Position numbers and translations under genes: made by a program | The notes under the pieces: model-generated | Databases searched by the model: none | The model's input: only the letters and a program-made list of their open reading frames with translations | What the model was told of the DNA's origin: nothing | Assembly (NCBI GenBank): GCA_030737835.1 | Contig: JAUJYN010000027.1 | Span: 124,001 to 188,000, forward strand | Direction of reading: 5' to 3' | Length of the DNA stretch: 64,000 nucleotides | Origin: Acorus gramineus | Taxonomy: Eukaryota > Streptophyta > Magnoliopsida > Acorales > Acoraceae | Part shown: piece after piece, positions 10,531 to 22,132 of the stretch | Numbering within the stretch: position 1 is the stretch's first letter | How the letters are laid out: each line of letters starts with the position of its first letter

Positions 10531-11496
10531 GGTCCACCGATAGTCTCTCCCTCCACTCCGTAGGCCGCCTGGTCTACTCCCACATTCGGCACAGTCCGAA
10601 ACCAAATCAGGAGGTGCCTACTAATGGGAGCCCTCTGTCAGGAAGGCCCTGTCTAACGCTGGGGGTAGCCTCTACCGAATCCAACGCAGGGAACAGAACA
10701 GCCTATCCATACGCATATGATCCACTCGGATCCGCCAACTACATATCATTACAACTCAAATGTCATGAATTCCTCTGAATTCAACCAGGTGCATCATCAA
10801 GATGCGGGAACATGTACAAAATCAGTAAGGCTGGAATATCATTGGGGGAAAGAAACTCGGAAGGGCGGCGTGAGTTCCCGTTATAGGATACCCCGACAAC
10901 CAAACAAGGAACACGGAGTACCCTAACCCGGGTCTCACCGCTGTCCTTGCAAGGCCCCTCCCCTATAATATCTACCAACTATGCTAATAATTATACCAAT
11001 CATACAATCATTACATATAATATTATTGGGACTAGAACCTTGGGAGGGCAGCCCGAGGTCCCGATACAGGACATCCCGACAACCAAACAAGGAACACGGA
11101 GTACCCTAACACGGGTCTCAGCGTTGACCTCGCAAGGCTCCTCCCTATAATATTATCCTAAGGCATGCGGTCTAACAGATACCAGCATTTAATTTAATAA
11201 TTAAACTAGTAGGACGCATGCATAGGCCGGGGTTTCCTAGCATGAAAACCAGGGGACATGCTGCATGGCTCATACGCATATCCTATGGGTGCAAGTCCCT
11301 AACATAAAAGCCTAGGGTAGCATGCATTTCTACATATTCATCAGGCTCACATGCAATACATATTATTACAGGTTAATATAATCCACGGTGCCCCAGGAGA
11401 GGTCGGTATACGCCCAAGTGCGTATAACACCTCTCTACTGGGTTGGATTGTCCCACTCACCAGAATCGGGGTCGTCGCGTGACCGCCCGTCCAGAT

Positions 11497-12324
11497 CTGC
11501 AAGATAGACATTCAATGGTGAGTTAAAATCCACAAATACTACAAAATACACAAGAACTTACATAAACCCACAACTAAACTCCCAACACTCGGGCAAACGT
11601 GCATACGACCCGCACGCACGCTAGCCCGAGCACTCCGGCTACCACCCGCACGGCCACCCGCCCTCGGATGCGCCGCCGCGCCTCAGCCCGCGCGCCCCGA
11701 CGCACTGCCGCACGCACGCGCACGCTCGCGCGCGCCCGCGCGCACCACGCGTCCGGCCCAGCGCGCCCCCGCGCGCACTGCACGCACGCCCCAGCACGCG
11801 CGCGCACTGGTCCCCAGCACCGCGCACACTGGTCCCCAGCACCGCGCCCAGGCGCCCTGCCCAGCACCCAGGCACAGTGCCTAGGCGCCCTGCCCGCGCG
11901 CGCGCACGCTCGCGCGCGCGCCCGCGCGCACCCGCGCGCACTCCCGCGCACACCCCCGCTCGCGCCAGCACCCGCGCGCACGCCCGCGACCACTCCGCGC
12001 GCACCCGCGCACCCGCACGCACGCACCCGCGCGCGACTGCGCGCCCGACTGCGCCCGCCAGCGCCCAGCTCCACCCGCGCGCACGTCCGCGCGCACGCGT
12101 GCGCGCGCCCTTGCCAGCTGCTGCGCCTGCTGCCTGTGCAGCCTGTGCTGCTGCCTGTGCTGCTGCCACCAGCCACCTCAACCACCACTCCTCCGGCCAC
12201 CAATGGCCTCCGACCACCTCCACAGCCCTCCGACGACCACCCACCGCCGCCAACCACCCCCCCAACCCCAAATCCCACCTCCTAACATCCATCTAAGCAT
12301 GAAAAAGAGAGGAAAGAGGCTTAC
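11497..12324 (-). other. Putative leader intron in LTR F
   Basis: On the minus strand a donor-like CGGTAAGC starts at 12324 and an acceptor-like CTATCTTGCAG ends at 11497. The donor lies 316 bp downstream of TATAAATAAG. The CG-rich tract is wholly inside. Equivalent signals recur in LTRs A, B (both) and C. Splicing itself is inferred. Confidence 0.45.
11590..12115. repeat. Alternating CG-rich tract in LTR F
   Basis: About 500 bp made mostly of GCGC, CGCA and CACG steps, with long alternating purine-pyrimidine runs. It is so biased that long frames stay open on both strands (rich in Arg, Ala, Pro, Gly or Cys), and these are not genes. A matching tract lies at the same relative place in the other chromovirus LTRs of this window. 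Confidence 0.9.
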
Positions 12325-12639
12325 CGAGGGGAGGAAGAGGCGTCCGGTGGCTCTCCACGCGCCGAAACCTTTCCCAACGGTTCTCTCACGCCCCGATCTA
12401 CCTTGGCCTTCAAAACGGGCCAAATCAGAGGACAAAGAGGGGAGGTCGGGGAGGCTAGGATCGCCGAAAACGGGATTTGAAGACACCGGTGTGTAGATCG
12501 GGACCCGATCTACACTTCCCGTGCTTTAGGTTTTTAGGTTTGAGGGGTCTAGGGGGCTTGAAAGTGAGAAAAAGAGAGAGGGGAGAGAGAAAATCACTTT
12601 GGGGAAGACGATGAACAGTAACTCGGGTTTTAGATCCCA

Positions 12640-12649
12640 CTTATTTATA
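12640..12649 (-). promoter_or_regulatory. TATA box of chromovirus LTR F
   Basis: On the minus strand CACTATAAATAAGTG lies about 265 bp from the LTR start. It is the best TATA match in this LTR family; LTR E has ATATAAGTG at the equivalent place (22561-22569). Confidence 0.6.
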
Positions 12650-13439
12650 GTGCGCGACTTAAAAACCCGGATACGCCCCGGAACTGCGAAATTTTTGTAA
12701 ACGATGCCGGAATTCGATGAAATTTTCGTGAGAGGTCTAAAATGGCACCAGGACACCAAATATGCAGTCAGATTTCCAATCGGAGTCCTCTAGCTCAGGA
12801 CGATAGCTAACAGTCCAAAAATTAGCGGTTCCGATCGAAAACCCTAAAAATTTTAAAAACTGCCAGGACGCTCCAACGGTTACCAGCAGGTTAAAAGTGA
12901 CACAAGTATAACACTTTTACTTTAGGAAATTGAAAATGTTGCCCTCTCCACACGAAGGATCCTTTGAAAAACTAAAATGCTCCCTTATGTCACTCACGCT
13001 TATGCATAAGATTGTATTTTCCTTTTCCAAACATTTAGGCATTCAGTTTTCCCAAAATACCACAATTAACTCACATGCCAAAAGAAAATTGCCCCTATTA
13101 CTTCCATTTCATACTCTTCCACACACATTTGAGAAAGAAAAATTGCCCCACTCTCATACACACCTGAGCGTATCTTTTATTCTCACAAAATCACACTCAA
13201 AGCCATCCAGGCTCCCTCCTTTTTATGCCGAGCATGGTTTCTCGCACTTTTTTTCCTTACTTACCTTGGATGGGTTGTAGCCCTTGACAATTCGAACAAG
13301 AAGGACTCGAAAGTCAGTGCAGGGGCACAATCCGGATAGATTTAACACTTGGTCCATGGAAAGAATGTTTTTACAGGTTTTTGAAGGTTGACCAATTATC
13401 CACTAGACTTTCAGTAGCAGCAGACAAATGACAGAATCA

Positions 13440-13610
13440 GAAAATTGTCCCAGGCCAAGGGCGGCTAAACCCGACTAGCCGTCTGCCATCAGACGGCTGA
13501 AACCAATTAGCCATTGCCCTACAGGTAAATTCTACCAGTCCTGGGGCGGCTAAACACAACTAGCCGTCCCTCACTGGGTGGCTAAGAACAACTAGTCGCC
13601 CCTCACCTGC
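13440..13610. repeat. Cluster of GGCGGCTA/TAGCCGCC inverted repeats
   Basis: Four consecutive units of the form GGCGGCTA, then 6-8 bases, then a diverged TAGCCGYC, each followed by a C-rich spacer such as CCTCACC. Each unit could fold into an 8-bp stem. The same motif recurs in both Tat LTRs and in their 3' tracts. Confidence 0.75.
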
Positions 13611-15172
13611 TACCCAACCTACACTGTCAGTCATGTTTTACATCAACTCTTCAAACATTTGAGACCTATTAGGAATATTTCTTCCCAAAACCTACATACA
13701 CGCATTTCATACACATATACATTCATAAAACATGTATAAATATGCTTCAAAAACAACTATATTTTGAAATCATACGTCCATTTATGAATCAAACCTATAA
13801 CACCAAAATTCATTCATACACATACGCGTCCACATACCTTTTCAAAACACCAAAAAACTTCCACATTAATTACACCAAACCATGCATATACTAGAAAATT
13901 AACCCACAAAGGACATAAAACATAAATTGTCCCTAAAAACATAAAAACTATATGAAAGAAAGTCCCCATAAAAAGCAAAAGAAAAGATAGTCCACCAAAG
14001 GCTTCAAACTCCGATGTCTTGAGCTGTGCATCATCAAAACAATCACCTAAGCCAAAAAAAAAAAGAAGAAAAGCATGAATTCCTTGCATATATACATTTC
14101 TTCTACCAAAACCAAGACACAAAAAATTATGCATCGGAGTGTCGTCATCCCCGGGAGGTTGGGTCGAAAGAGAAACATCCTGGCCTGGCTGAGAAGATGG
14201 TAGTTGAGGAGAAGATTGAACTTCTGGAGCATCTGGAGCAGCAAGAGTCTCCCTCACCGAAGAAGCTGCCCTCGCGTATCTCTCACGGCTCTGTGTCGCC
14301 GAAGGACGAGAAGCCCGACTGAAGGTGCCCCCCGTAGCAAAGGAAGCAGAGATCGAATGGTCAGGCTCGAGAGGGAGAAGGTCAAGGTCCGCCTTCGTCA
14401 TAGACCCTCCACAAACCAGCTTCTCCCTCATGGTGGCCTCCCAAAGGTGGACTTGCTGCATGTCCCAATCTCTTCTCTCCAACCTCTGGTGAAGGCGGCC
14501 CTCCATGCTCATGGATCGGTCCTCGGCCACCCTCAACCTTTCTTCCAGCTCCCATGCCCTCACCTCCGAGACTCTGAGAGCCTCCCGATCCCTATCCCCA
14601 GCTGCTTGGAGAGAGCGGACCAGATCTCTCATCAAACCACCAGGCACGCTGGCCGACATCTCCAACTCCGACACTCTAGCCTGGAGGGAGTCCCACTAAC
14701 GACCTAGAATGGAAGAGTGCTCCTCCCTCAGCACGATACGGGACCGCAGCTGGTCCATCTCCTCCTCTCTCAAAGCTCTCTCGGACCGCAACAGGTCCAC
14801 CTCATCCTCGGCCCTCGCGGCCCTCTCCCTCGCCTGATCAAGCTCCATCCGAGTAGCCAGGAGCTCGCTACGGACCATGCCTAGCTCGTTCATCAACTCG
14901 AGCTCTCGATCAGAGGCACTGGTCGGAGGAGGAGCAGAGGAGGAAGAAGCGCCATCAGCTCTTGCTCTCGACAGAGCATCCACTTGAGCCTCAAGGACCC
15001 GAACCTGGTTCCGTAAGCGTCGCCTCTGCACCCGCAACCCCTCTACCTGCCCGGCCCGCGCTTGGAGGTGCTCATTGGCAGTCTTGAGCTTCTTCTCCAA
15101 CTCATTCAGCTCAGCCTGCACCAAGAACACATCTTTCAATATAGAGTAAAAGAAAGAAAAGACGGAGAAGAG

Positions 15173-15192
15173 AGAGAGAGAGAGAGAGAGAG
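15173..15192. repeat. (GA)n microsatellite
   Basis: About ten GA dinucleotides sit just upstream (on the minus strand) of the coiled-coil exon of the antisense PMD pseudogene, inside the presumed intron. Confidence 0.8.
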
Positions 15193-16599
15193 CTTTCTCT
15201 TACGTAAGCGTCTGGGATCTCCTCCTCCATAGTCCTGAGGATGTCAATATATCCTTGGCGGAACCAGGCCATGTACTCCTAGCTACCAAACACTTCGGGA
15301 CGATGCTCGACCAAGGTCCCTCTCGCATCCCATCCCGCCACGTACACTGCATAGTTCCTCGGGAGGTTCGATCCGGGATTGGGGGACACTTCGGTAGAGG
15401 ATCAGGCACCCACTGATGGTACCCAATCTGGCGGACCACCCGGCTGACCGCATGAAAGACCACCTTGTTGAAGAAGATCAGTCAGATGCAGCTCCTCGGG
15501 GACCTCCTCCTCAGCATAGAGCCTCCAAGTCATCTACAATATATGACAGACATGAGAAGAGAGCTTAGTCAAAAAGAAAATCAAGTACAAGCTAGAAATC
15601 CAGAAGATATATACCTCTTCTTCCTTTAAGGCACGGAACGCCTCCCGGAACTGAGCAAGGCGACGCAATCAAGAAGCCCCTGGAGGCACCCATCTCATGG
15701 TCCAAGGGGGGGTGCGGTCGAAGACCAGCTGAGTTGGACGAGCAATGGCGAAGTGCTCGTACCCAAAAATCTGCAGAAGGAAAACCAAAACCAAAGTCAG
15801 GTGAAGTAAATAAACAGAGATCAAATCGTATCTATTTTCACTAACTATACCTGCAAAAAAGCCACAAAACAGCCGAGATTCTTGCCCCAGCCCTCTTCAC
15901 CTTCTTCGACAACTCCACGAAGAGATGAGCCAACATGGCCGCGCCCCAAGCGAAGCGACCCATCATCGCCAAGTCCCCCATCAACAACAAGAAGTGGGAG
16001 GAGACCTTGTCGGAGGCCGTCGAGAAGAAAACCCGGCCGAAGAAATAGAGGAAGAACGCTCTCAACTCTCTCTGAGCCCTCTATGGGCATCCAGTGGCCT
16101 CCCTTTCCTCAATCATCAACCTCCTCCTCTCAAAACTGGCCGTGGCCTCACCCTTCTGACGGTGCGTGAATGAACCGAGCCTGTACTACCTCGAAAGCTG
16201 TCCGAGAGGGATCCGGTTCAACGTCCTCTCCCACCCCACATACTTTCAGTCACCAATCAACTCTCGAAAGAGCGCCTTGTAGTCCGAACTGGTAGCCGCT
16301 ATCACCGCCTCGCCCAAGGCCGGGAGGCCTGTGATCCGCTCCACATCCTCGAGCGTCGGCATCACTGCACTAGTGGGGAGGATGAAAGCGCAGCTCTCCG
16401 GATCCCATCACTCTGCCAACGCCTCCAGATAAGGACGATGGACGTGGAAGGGCTCGATCAAGAAGAAGGAACAGAAGCCCGCTCCATCCACCAAGTCCCT
16501 CTCCCCCTGCCCCAAGGCGGAATACCACCTCTTCGTCCCATGCCACAGAGCCCTCACACGATTCAGTCGCTAAGAGAGATGAGAGAAAGCATTAATCAA

Positions 16600-17130
16600 A
16601 GGTGAGAATCTCTATTTTAAAAATCCCAAGATCAAAACCATTCTTAGAGAAATAAATATACATATGCAAGCATGAAATATTCAAAACATGAATACACCTC
16701 TTTTTACCCCCATAAACACTCCCACCGTGGTCTATCTCTAAGAACAAATCGAAATTATTTAAAGTTCACCATGCTTAAAACTACATAAACACACTTTCTT
16801 CTTGTCATGTAAAGCATGCATATAACACTCCCACCGTGATCATAAACACATGCTTACACTATCACTTCTAAAAACATACTTATTTCAACAAAAACAACAA
16901 AATTATTGTTCCCTTTTACCATCCCTTATATCAAAACCAAACACCATATTTCTATAAACACAAATGAAGCACCATATGAGCCATAAAGAATCATGCTTAT
17001 GAAATCCCACCGTGGTCATCTCTCATATACACATCAAACATGCCTATTCAAGAAACACATATATACATTTTTTTTTACGCATTTTTATGCACTATACATA
17101 TCACAAAGACATATATGCTAGACAAAGGGA
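16600..17130. other. Presumed intron of the antisense PMD gene, no other feature seen
   Basis: AT-rich sequence between the donor at 17143 and the acceptor at 16570 (minus strand). It contains repeated phrases such as CTCCCACCGTG (near 16720, 16830 and 17005), but no frame or element end that I can support. Confidence 0.4.
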
Positions 17131-17989
17131 AATAGAGGCATACCACGGCTCGTGTGGCCCCGGGAGTCTCCGCCTCGGCCTCATCGGGATCATCCATCCC
17201 GTCGTCGTCTCCCTCCTCATCATCCCCCTCCTCCTCAGCCATGGCCTCTTTGGCCCCGACCACAACATGAACACTCTCGGCCCCCACAGCCTCAATCCCA
17301 ACACCCTCGCCTTCCTCTGCACCCACCACACCGGAGGCCAAAACATCAAAATCCCCTAGAGCCCTTCTTTCCTCCTCCTCAGCCCTGGCCTCTTCGGCCT
17401 CTCTCTCTAACATCCCCACAATGGCATCCAAAGATGCCCTCTAACTCTCACTAACCCCCTCATTTCTCCATCTACACCTATGGCCGACCCTCTGGCCTCC
17501 AAACCCGCGCCCTCGGCCACCGCCGATCGGGTTGTCACGCCTCCTCTTGCGTGTATAACCAATCACACCAACCCCTACCCCTGGTACAGCCCCCGAGGAT
17601 GCACCCGCACTTCCACTCGCGCCCACCAATGGTGTCTCCGCAGTTTGGGTCGTCTCCTCCATGACCCAAATTTCCAAACCGTCACTTCCGAGAGCCCGAC
17701 CCCGAGGCAGGCCCCCTCTGCCCTCGGGAAGACCGGAGACGCTTCATCATCGAAGCCGTCTTCTTCCCCTTCATCATCTCCTCGATTTCACAAGAAAAAG
17801 GAGAACCCAAAAGTTCTTAGGGTTTCAAAATCAACAAGAAAGGAGTGATCTAGGGCAAAATTAAGCGAATCAAACCAAGGTTTTTCGGTTTCAAATGAAG
17901 AAGAAGAAGTATTGGAGGGAGGGGAACCATTTTTGAAAGCGTGCTGGAGAGAGAGAGAGAGGGTCTTTTTTGGTTATAAGGGACCCAGT

Positions 17990-18090
17990 TGGCAGGCGGC
18001 TACTCGCAAGTAACCGCCCCCTGCCCGACGGCTAAATACCACTAGCCGCCCCTCCCTGCCGACTAAATCCAACTAGCCGCCCCCTGCCAG
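17990..18090. repeat. GGCGGCTA-type inverted repeats in D2 3' tract
   Basis: Three units (GGCGGCTACTCG..., ACGGCTAAATACC..., GACTAAATCC...) are each followed by an A(C)TAGCCGCCCC-like arm, at the same place as 7400-7505 in D1. Confidence 0.7.
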
Positions 18091-18634
18091 CTTCTCAAAC
18101 ACACTTATTTCCAAGTTTTCTAAAAACAAACAGCCATGTATTGGTTTATTTCCAAGTTTTACTTGATCAAACACAACTTTTTTGAAGTTTTACCACAATT
18201 ACCAGTACCATTCAGTTCAAATTTCTTCAGTTCTGGTTTTTTTCTAGAATTTTTGTCTTTCGAATAATCCAATTCACCAAATCAAACATACTTTATTTTA
18301 CTTTCTGTCTACGATATCCCCTTGATTTGTTGAGCTACCCAAGCACGGGTACGGTAGGCACAAGGAAACTGACGCTGGGCTGCTTCGTGCACGATGGCTA
18401 AGAACCTCGTTCGAGGGTTGGGTCACTCGCTTCCTTACTTTTATTCACTCTCCCACCTGGATCAGTCCTTAGATAACCATTCTAGTTGAAACCCAGCCTC
18501 TGATAACCTAAATTAACTCTGTGAATGGTATTGGTCATGTGTTCTAAACTTCTTGAAGGTCGGGCTGGCCAAAATAGGGGTCTCTTTTCTTATCATCGGT
18601 CGAAGTCTTTCTCCTTCGCACAAAAGACTCCATC

Positions 18635-18648
18635 CGATGAGGGACAAT
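18635..18648 (+). other. Polypurine tract before the D2 3' LTR
   Basis: CGATGAGGGACAAT lies directly before TGTAGATACCCC, matching CGATGAGGGATAAT before the D1 LTR. This is the expected site of plus-strand priming. Confidence 0.55.
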
Positions 18649-18839
18649 TGTAGATACCCCAATTTTGACCGTCCAAAGAGACAAAAATACTTCAAGTAAT
18701 ACTTAAGAAATGACCACATTTGGACATCTAAAAGAAAACTCCCTTAGAAACCAAAAACCGAAAACCATGGTCCAAACCCTTAAGAAAACCTAGGACTTGG
18801 ACAGGGGTGGCTACTCTCAAGTAGCCACCCCATGCCAGG
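18649..18839 (+). repeat. 3' LTR of Tat element D2, first segment
   Basis: Starts TGTAGATACCCC like the D1 LTR and runs 191 bp to CCAGG, where chromovirus solo LTR C is inserted. The LTR resumes at 39433 with a duplicate CCAGG and continues GCGGCTAG exactly as in D1 near 8250. Confidence 0.85.
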
Positions 18840-19604
18840 TGTTATGCCTGTGTCATTTGGAGCCATTTCGGTTAAGCCTTGGTCACATCTGGGTCATTCA
18901 GGGCCTTTTTGTTTTTTCGATCAGAGTCGCTAAAATTTTGGCTTTTAGCTACCTGCGGGAGTTGGAGTACTCTGATTGGAAATCTAACTGCATATTATGG
19001 GTCCTGGTACTGTTTAGTACTACCCATAAAAATTTCATCAAATTCCGGTAACGTTTTGAAAAATATGCAGTTCCAAATCGCATCCAGGTTTGGCCGTTAC
19101 TGAGTTTCGGTGGGTGAGATATTTTCGAGTGTGTGGTGCTTCTCCACACGCTTCCCAATAAAGCAAAAATGTATGGTTGAGTGAGGGTGAACCTAACCCT
19201 AACCTCACCACCCCCTTATGGTCACCCCTAAACACTATTTGGGCATGAAAATGACCTTTTTGTCCTCTCTCTCTCTCTCCCCCTCTCTCCCAATTCATGG
19301 ATTTCTCTTTCTCTCCCTCTCTTGGTCTCTTTTTCCTCTCTTTGTGTATGGAGAAGGACGAGGAAGAAGCAAAAGAAGGAGAACGTGAAGGAGGAAGAGC
19401 AAGGTGTGTGTGTTTGTGCAAGTAGTTGTTGTTGTTGTTGATTCTCTTCTCTCAAGCTCCCTTTTATGCCCCTTCTTTCCTCTGTTTTTCAGCCAAGAAG
19501 GGCAGGTGGAGAGGCTGAAGAGGAGGTGTTGTGGTGGTGGTGCTGGAGGTGGTCGTGGGTGTGTCAAGAGCCCCGCATCTCCCTCTTTCCCTTCCCCTCT
19601 ATTG

Positions 19605-20146
19605 GTAAGTCCTTTTCCCCCTTCTTTTCTAATTCTAATGCCTGTTGGGATGGTTGGGGAGGTCATGCATGCTAGGTAGTTGGTTTAGGGTGAGTGAGGA
19701 GTGTAGGGGAGGGGTTAAAAGGGGTTAAAGGGTGCTGGGCGCGCGCGCGGGTCTGTCCGCGCGAGTGCGCGCGCAGACGAGCGGGCAGGCGGGCGCGCAG
19801 GCGGGCTAGTGCGCATGCGCACGGGCGCTCGGGTGCGCGTGGAGCGAGCGCACAGGTTTGCGTGGACGCTGGCAGCGCGCGCGGTGCGCGCGGGTCGTGC
19901 GCGCGAGTGCGTGAGAGCGCGCGCACGTGGGGCAGCGTGTCTGGGCGCACCTGGGCATGCAGGGGCACGCGCGGGGCTGCCCAGGGGCTCGGGGAGGTGC
20001 TGGGGCACTCGGGCATGCGTGCGTACGCGCGTGCTCGCATGCGTGCGAGCCCGTATGCGTGCATGTCTAAGTCTTTGGTATTTCTAGTAATTTCTAAGTG
20101 TTATAATGTGATGTTACTCACCAAATTTGATGCCCTTACCTTGCAG
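19605..20146 (+). other. Putative leader intron in LTR C
   Basis: A donor-like ATTGGTAAGT starts the segment at 19605. An acceptor-like CCCTTACCTTGCAG ends it at 20146, followed by ATCT as in the other copies. It encloses the CG-rich tract. No good TATA box is seen upstream in this copy. Confidence 0.45.
19735..20050. repeat. Alternating CG-rich tract in LTR C
   Basis: Mostly GCGCGC, GTGCGCG and GCGTGCG steps, same position in the LTR as the tract in F. Frames open on both strands here are composition artefacts. Confidence 0.9.
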
Positions 20147-21820
20147 ATCTCGTCGGATGGGATGCGCGAGGTCCTGGGTTGCGGTGAGTGGTTTGATCCA
20201 ACCCCTTGAGATGCGCTCGACGCGCGTAGTCGTGCGTCGCGCATCGATGGGGCACCCTAGCTATACTACTTGTGTAGATAAGTAGTATGGCCATGCTTAA
20301 ACTATAATATGTTAGATATCTTGCATGCTAGGCTTATATTGTATGTATTGTATCCATGTATGAATGATTGTATCGCATGCGCCCCTCTAGTATGGGCATG
20401 TATTCTGTAATGTGTATGGATGTATAGAATATGGCATGCCTTAGGTAGTATTTTAATACTACTCCCATCATATTAATTGGAATATCCAGCATGATTAAGT
20501 TTGGGTTAATAATGGGCACCTGCCTAATATTCCCTTGCGATAAGACTCGAGGGCGTGGTGTAGTTGTTGCGCCCATGCTAATAGGGCAAAGCTATGACCA
20601 ACTTCAAGAGATGATGATCTCTCTCTCGCCCTCTCCCTCTGCACGAACTGAGTAAGTAGAGGCGATTTCCTACTCGACTCGGGTTCGTTTGGAATATTAG
20701 CATGCACCTATTAGTGCGCGAGATCGCACTTGACCCTTCCCTTTATAAGTTGGTTATATCCAACGAATGCTTAAGTAATGGCCATGTATGCATGTTGTAT
20801 GATTTATTGTTTATGATGTAAATCCATGTTAGGGAGTATCCCTATAATTATTTGATAGGTTATCGTGCATGTAGTTCATGTACATAACTAAGATATAATT
20901 CTCCTGGATATATATGCGCATGTTAAAACTGATTAGGCCTATCTGAAATAGGTGTGGGTATGACCCGTTGTCGGGTTGTACCTTATTAGTTAGAGCGCTA
21001 GCGATGTAATCGCCCCCATGCATCCGAGCGATGCACTCGTTTGGAATTCAGGAGAATTCATTATCTTATCAGTTTTGTTAAGCCGGTAGTTGTGGCATTA
21101 ATCTAGGCCTACCTGTGCTAGGCGTGTATATGAACTGCTTGTTGGGTTATGTGCCTTGGGATTATTTCTGCGTGAGAGCAGGGGCAACCCCCTTGTGTCC
21201 GAACGACGCAACCGTGTGGGAGTTTAAGAGTATTCGATATAATCGATATGTGATTATCGAGAGTAGTTGTTTTTCCATTGGGTTCGCTTTACGAACATGG
21301 AGTGTTTCCTCCCAATGTCGTCCGTGTTGAAGCGGCCCGGGTTGTAGCTGTCCTGACAGAGGGCCCCCACCTATAGGTACTATCGATGCATGCGGCAAGA
21401 TGTACTAATCATGGGGGTATACCAGGTAGACTCTACTTGGGAGAGGACTAACGAATGATATTGCGAGCATGAAATCGTTCTCTCCTTCATTGGATCCGAT
21501 GTAGGAACTTCCCGGCGTTGGAAAAGCTTTCCTGACAGAGGGCTCCCATCCGTAGGTACTACCGATGCATTCGGAAGCGTACTGATCGTGGGAGTATACC
21601 AGGTAGAGACTACCCAGGGAAAGGGCTACCGGTGGACCAAGGGTGTAGAGGAGTCTAATCTCTCCAAAAGTCCTATGTCACCTCTAAAGGGTGAGGGTGA
21701 GGATGAGGTGAAGACACGTCGCCGCGTGACCCATTCGTTGTTCGTCCGTTCCCATAGTTGTTGGGTCTGGTTGCGTATCGATGTTCAAAGACATCGTTGG
21801 GCAGTTATCTCGATGTAGAT

Positions 21821-21935
21821 GATCCAATAGTGTTGTGTAGACCAGTAATTCTGGGTCTCTTCAACCAACGGTATGGTCTCTCCCCAAGAGTCCCAAGAGT
21901 CTCCCTCCGGGAGTGAGGGTGAGGGTGAGGTTGGT
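21821..21935. repeat. 115-bp tandem unit 1 of LTR C
   Basis: Begins GATCCAATAGTG and ends GAGGGTGAGGTTGGT. Its partner (38780-38894) begins GATCCAGTAGTG and ends with the same word. Element B sits exactly between the two, and the TTGGT that ends unit 1 is the target duplication. Confidence 0.85.
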
Positions 21936-22132
21936 TGTCACGCCTTAGAGCAACCATCCCCGATACGTGGCAAATATATATAATATCAGCAGTCCATACA
22001 GGAGATCAATAAAAGACTCTAAACAACATCGAAAATGACAACACAATCAATAATGTAGCTGACATAATATATGTACATATAGCGGAAACTTAAACGACTG
22101 AGTCTGTAATTCAAAGACATATTACAGACCAG
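21936..22132 (-). repeat. 3' LTR of element B, distal piece
   Basis: Starts (plus strand) TGTCACGCC and matches the 5' LTR from 36199. It stops at ATTACAGACCAG, where solo LTR E is inserted. The 5' LTR reads through this point near 36394 into AATACATAATC. Confidence 0.85.

Larger units (their letters stand above)
9808..12913 (-). mobile_element. Solo LTR F of a Tekay/Del-type chromovirus
   Basis: Read on the minus strand it starts TGTTATACTTGTGTCAC and ends GGGGCGTGACA (3106 bp). It is flanked by a perfect 5-bp direct repeat, CTTTT, at 9803-9807 and 12914-12918. The empty site is preserved in D1 (around 6442), which reads straight through. Its ends and interior match the LTRs of element B, so it belongs to that family. 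No internal region is present, as expected after LTR-LTR recombination. Confidence 0.92.
13814..17677 (-). pseudogene. Antisense PMD and coiled-coil gene of Tat element D2
   Basis: Read on the minus strand, pieces of one intron-containing gene appear in order. A basic, RG-rich N-terminus (17677-17441) is separated by one in-frame TAG from an acidic segment ending in a GTATGC donor (17144). A PMD exon starts at 16569 after CTCTTAG and includes HRPYLEALAE and MPTLEDVERITGLPAL. A second PMD exon (about 16170-15852) includes FAWGAAMLAHLF. A third starts IFGYEHFAIARP at 15772. An exon follows with YMAWFRQGYIDILRTMEEE (about 15280-15200). Then come two long heptad-rich segments, 15139-14696 and 14674-14140, predicted as coiled coil. 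Stops and at least one frameshift (near 15895) show decay. It lies antisense to the element between pol and the 3' LTR, the known site of extra ORFs in Tat elements. The function of the cargo is not known. Confidence 0.7.
9320..18648 (+). mobile_element. Tat-type element D2, internal 3' region (split by solo LTR F)
   Basis: Sequence from 9320 continues the internal region matched by D1 at about 5950. It is interrupted at 9808-12913 by a chromovirus solo LTR and resumes at 12914. It then carries a long antisense gene remnant (about 13814-17677) and the 3' tract leading to the purine tract at 18635-18648. The gag-pol and 5' LTR of D2 are not in the window and would lie to the left if D1 is nested in D2. 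Confidence 0.7.

Noticed and set aside
11574..12296. Long overlapping frames on both strands (up to 234 codons) in the CG-rich tract of LTR F
   Set aside because: The extreme composition removes stop codons on all frames. Proteins are low-complexity Arg/Ala/Pro/Cys and do not persist between LTR copies.
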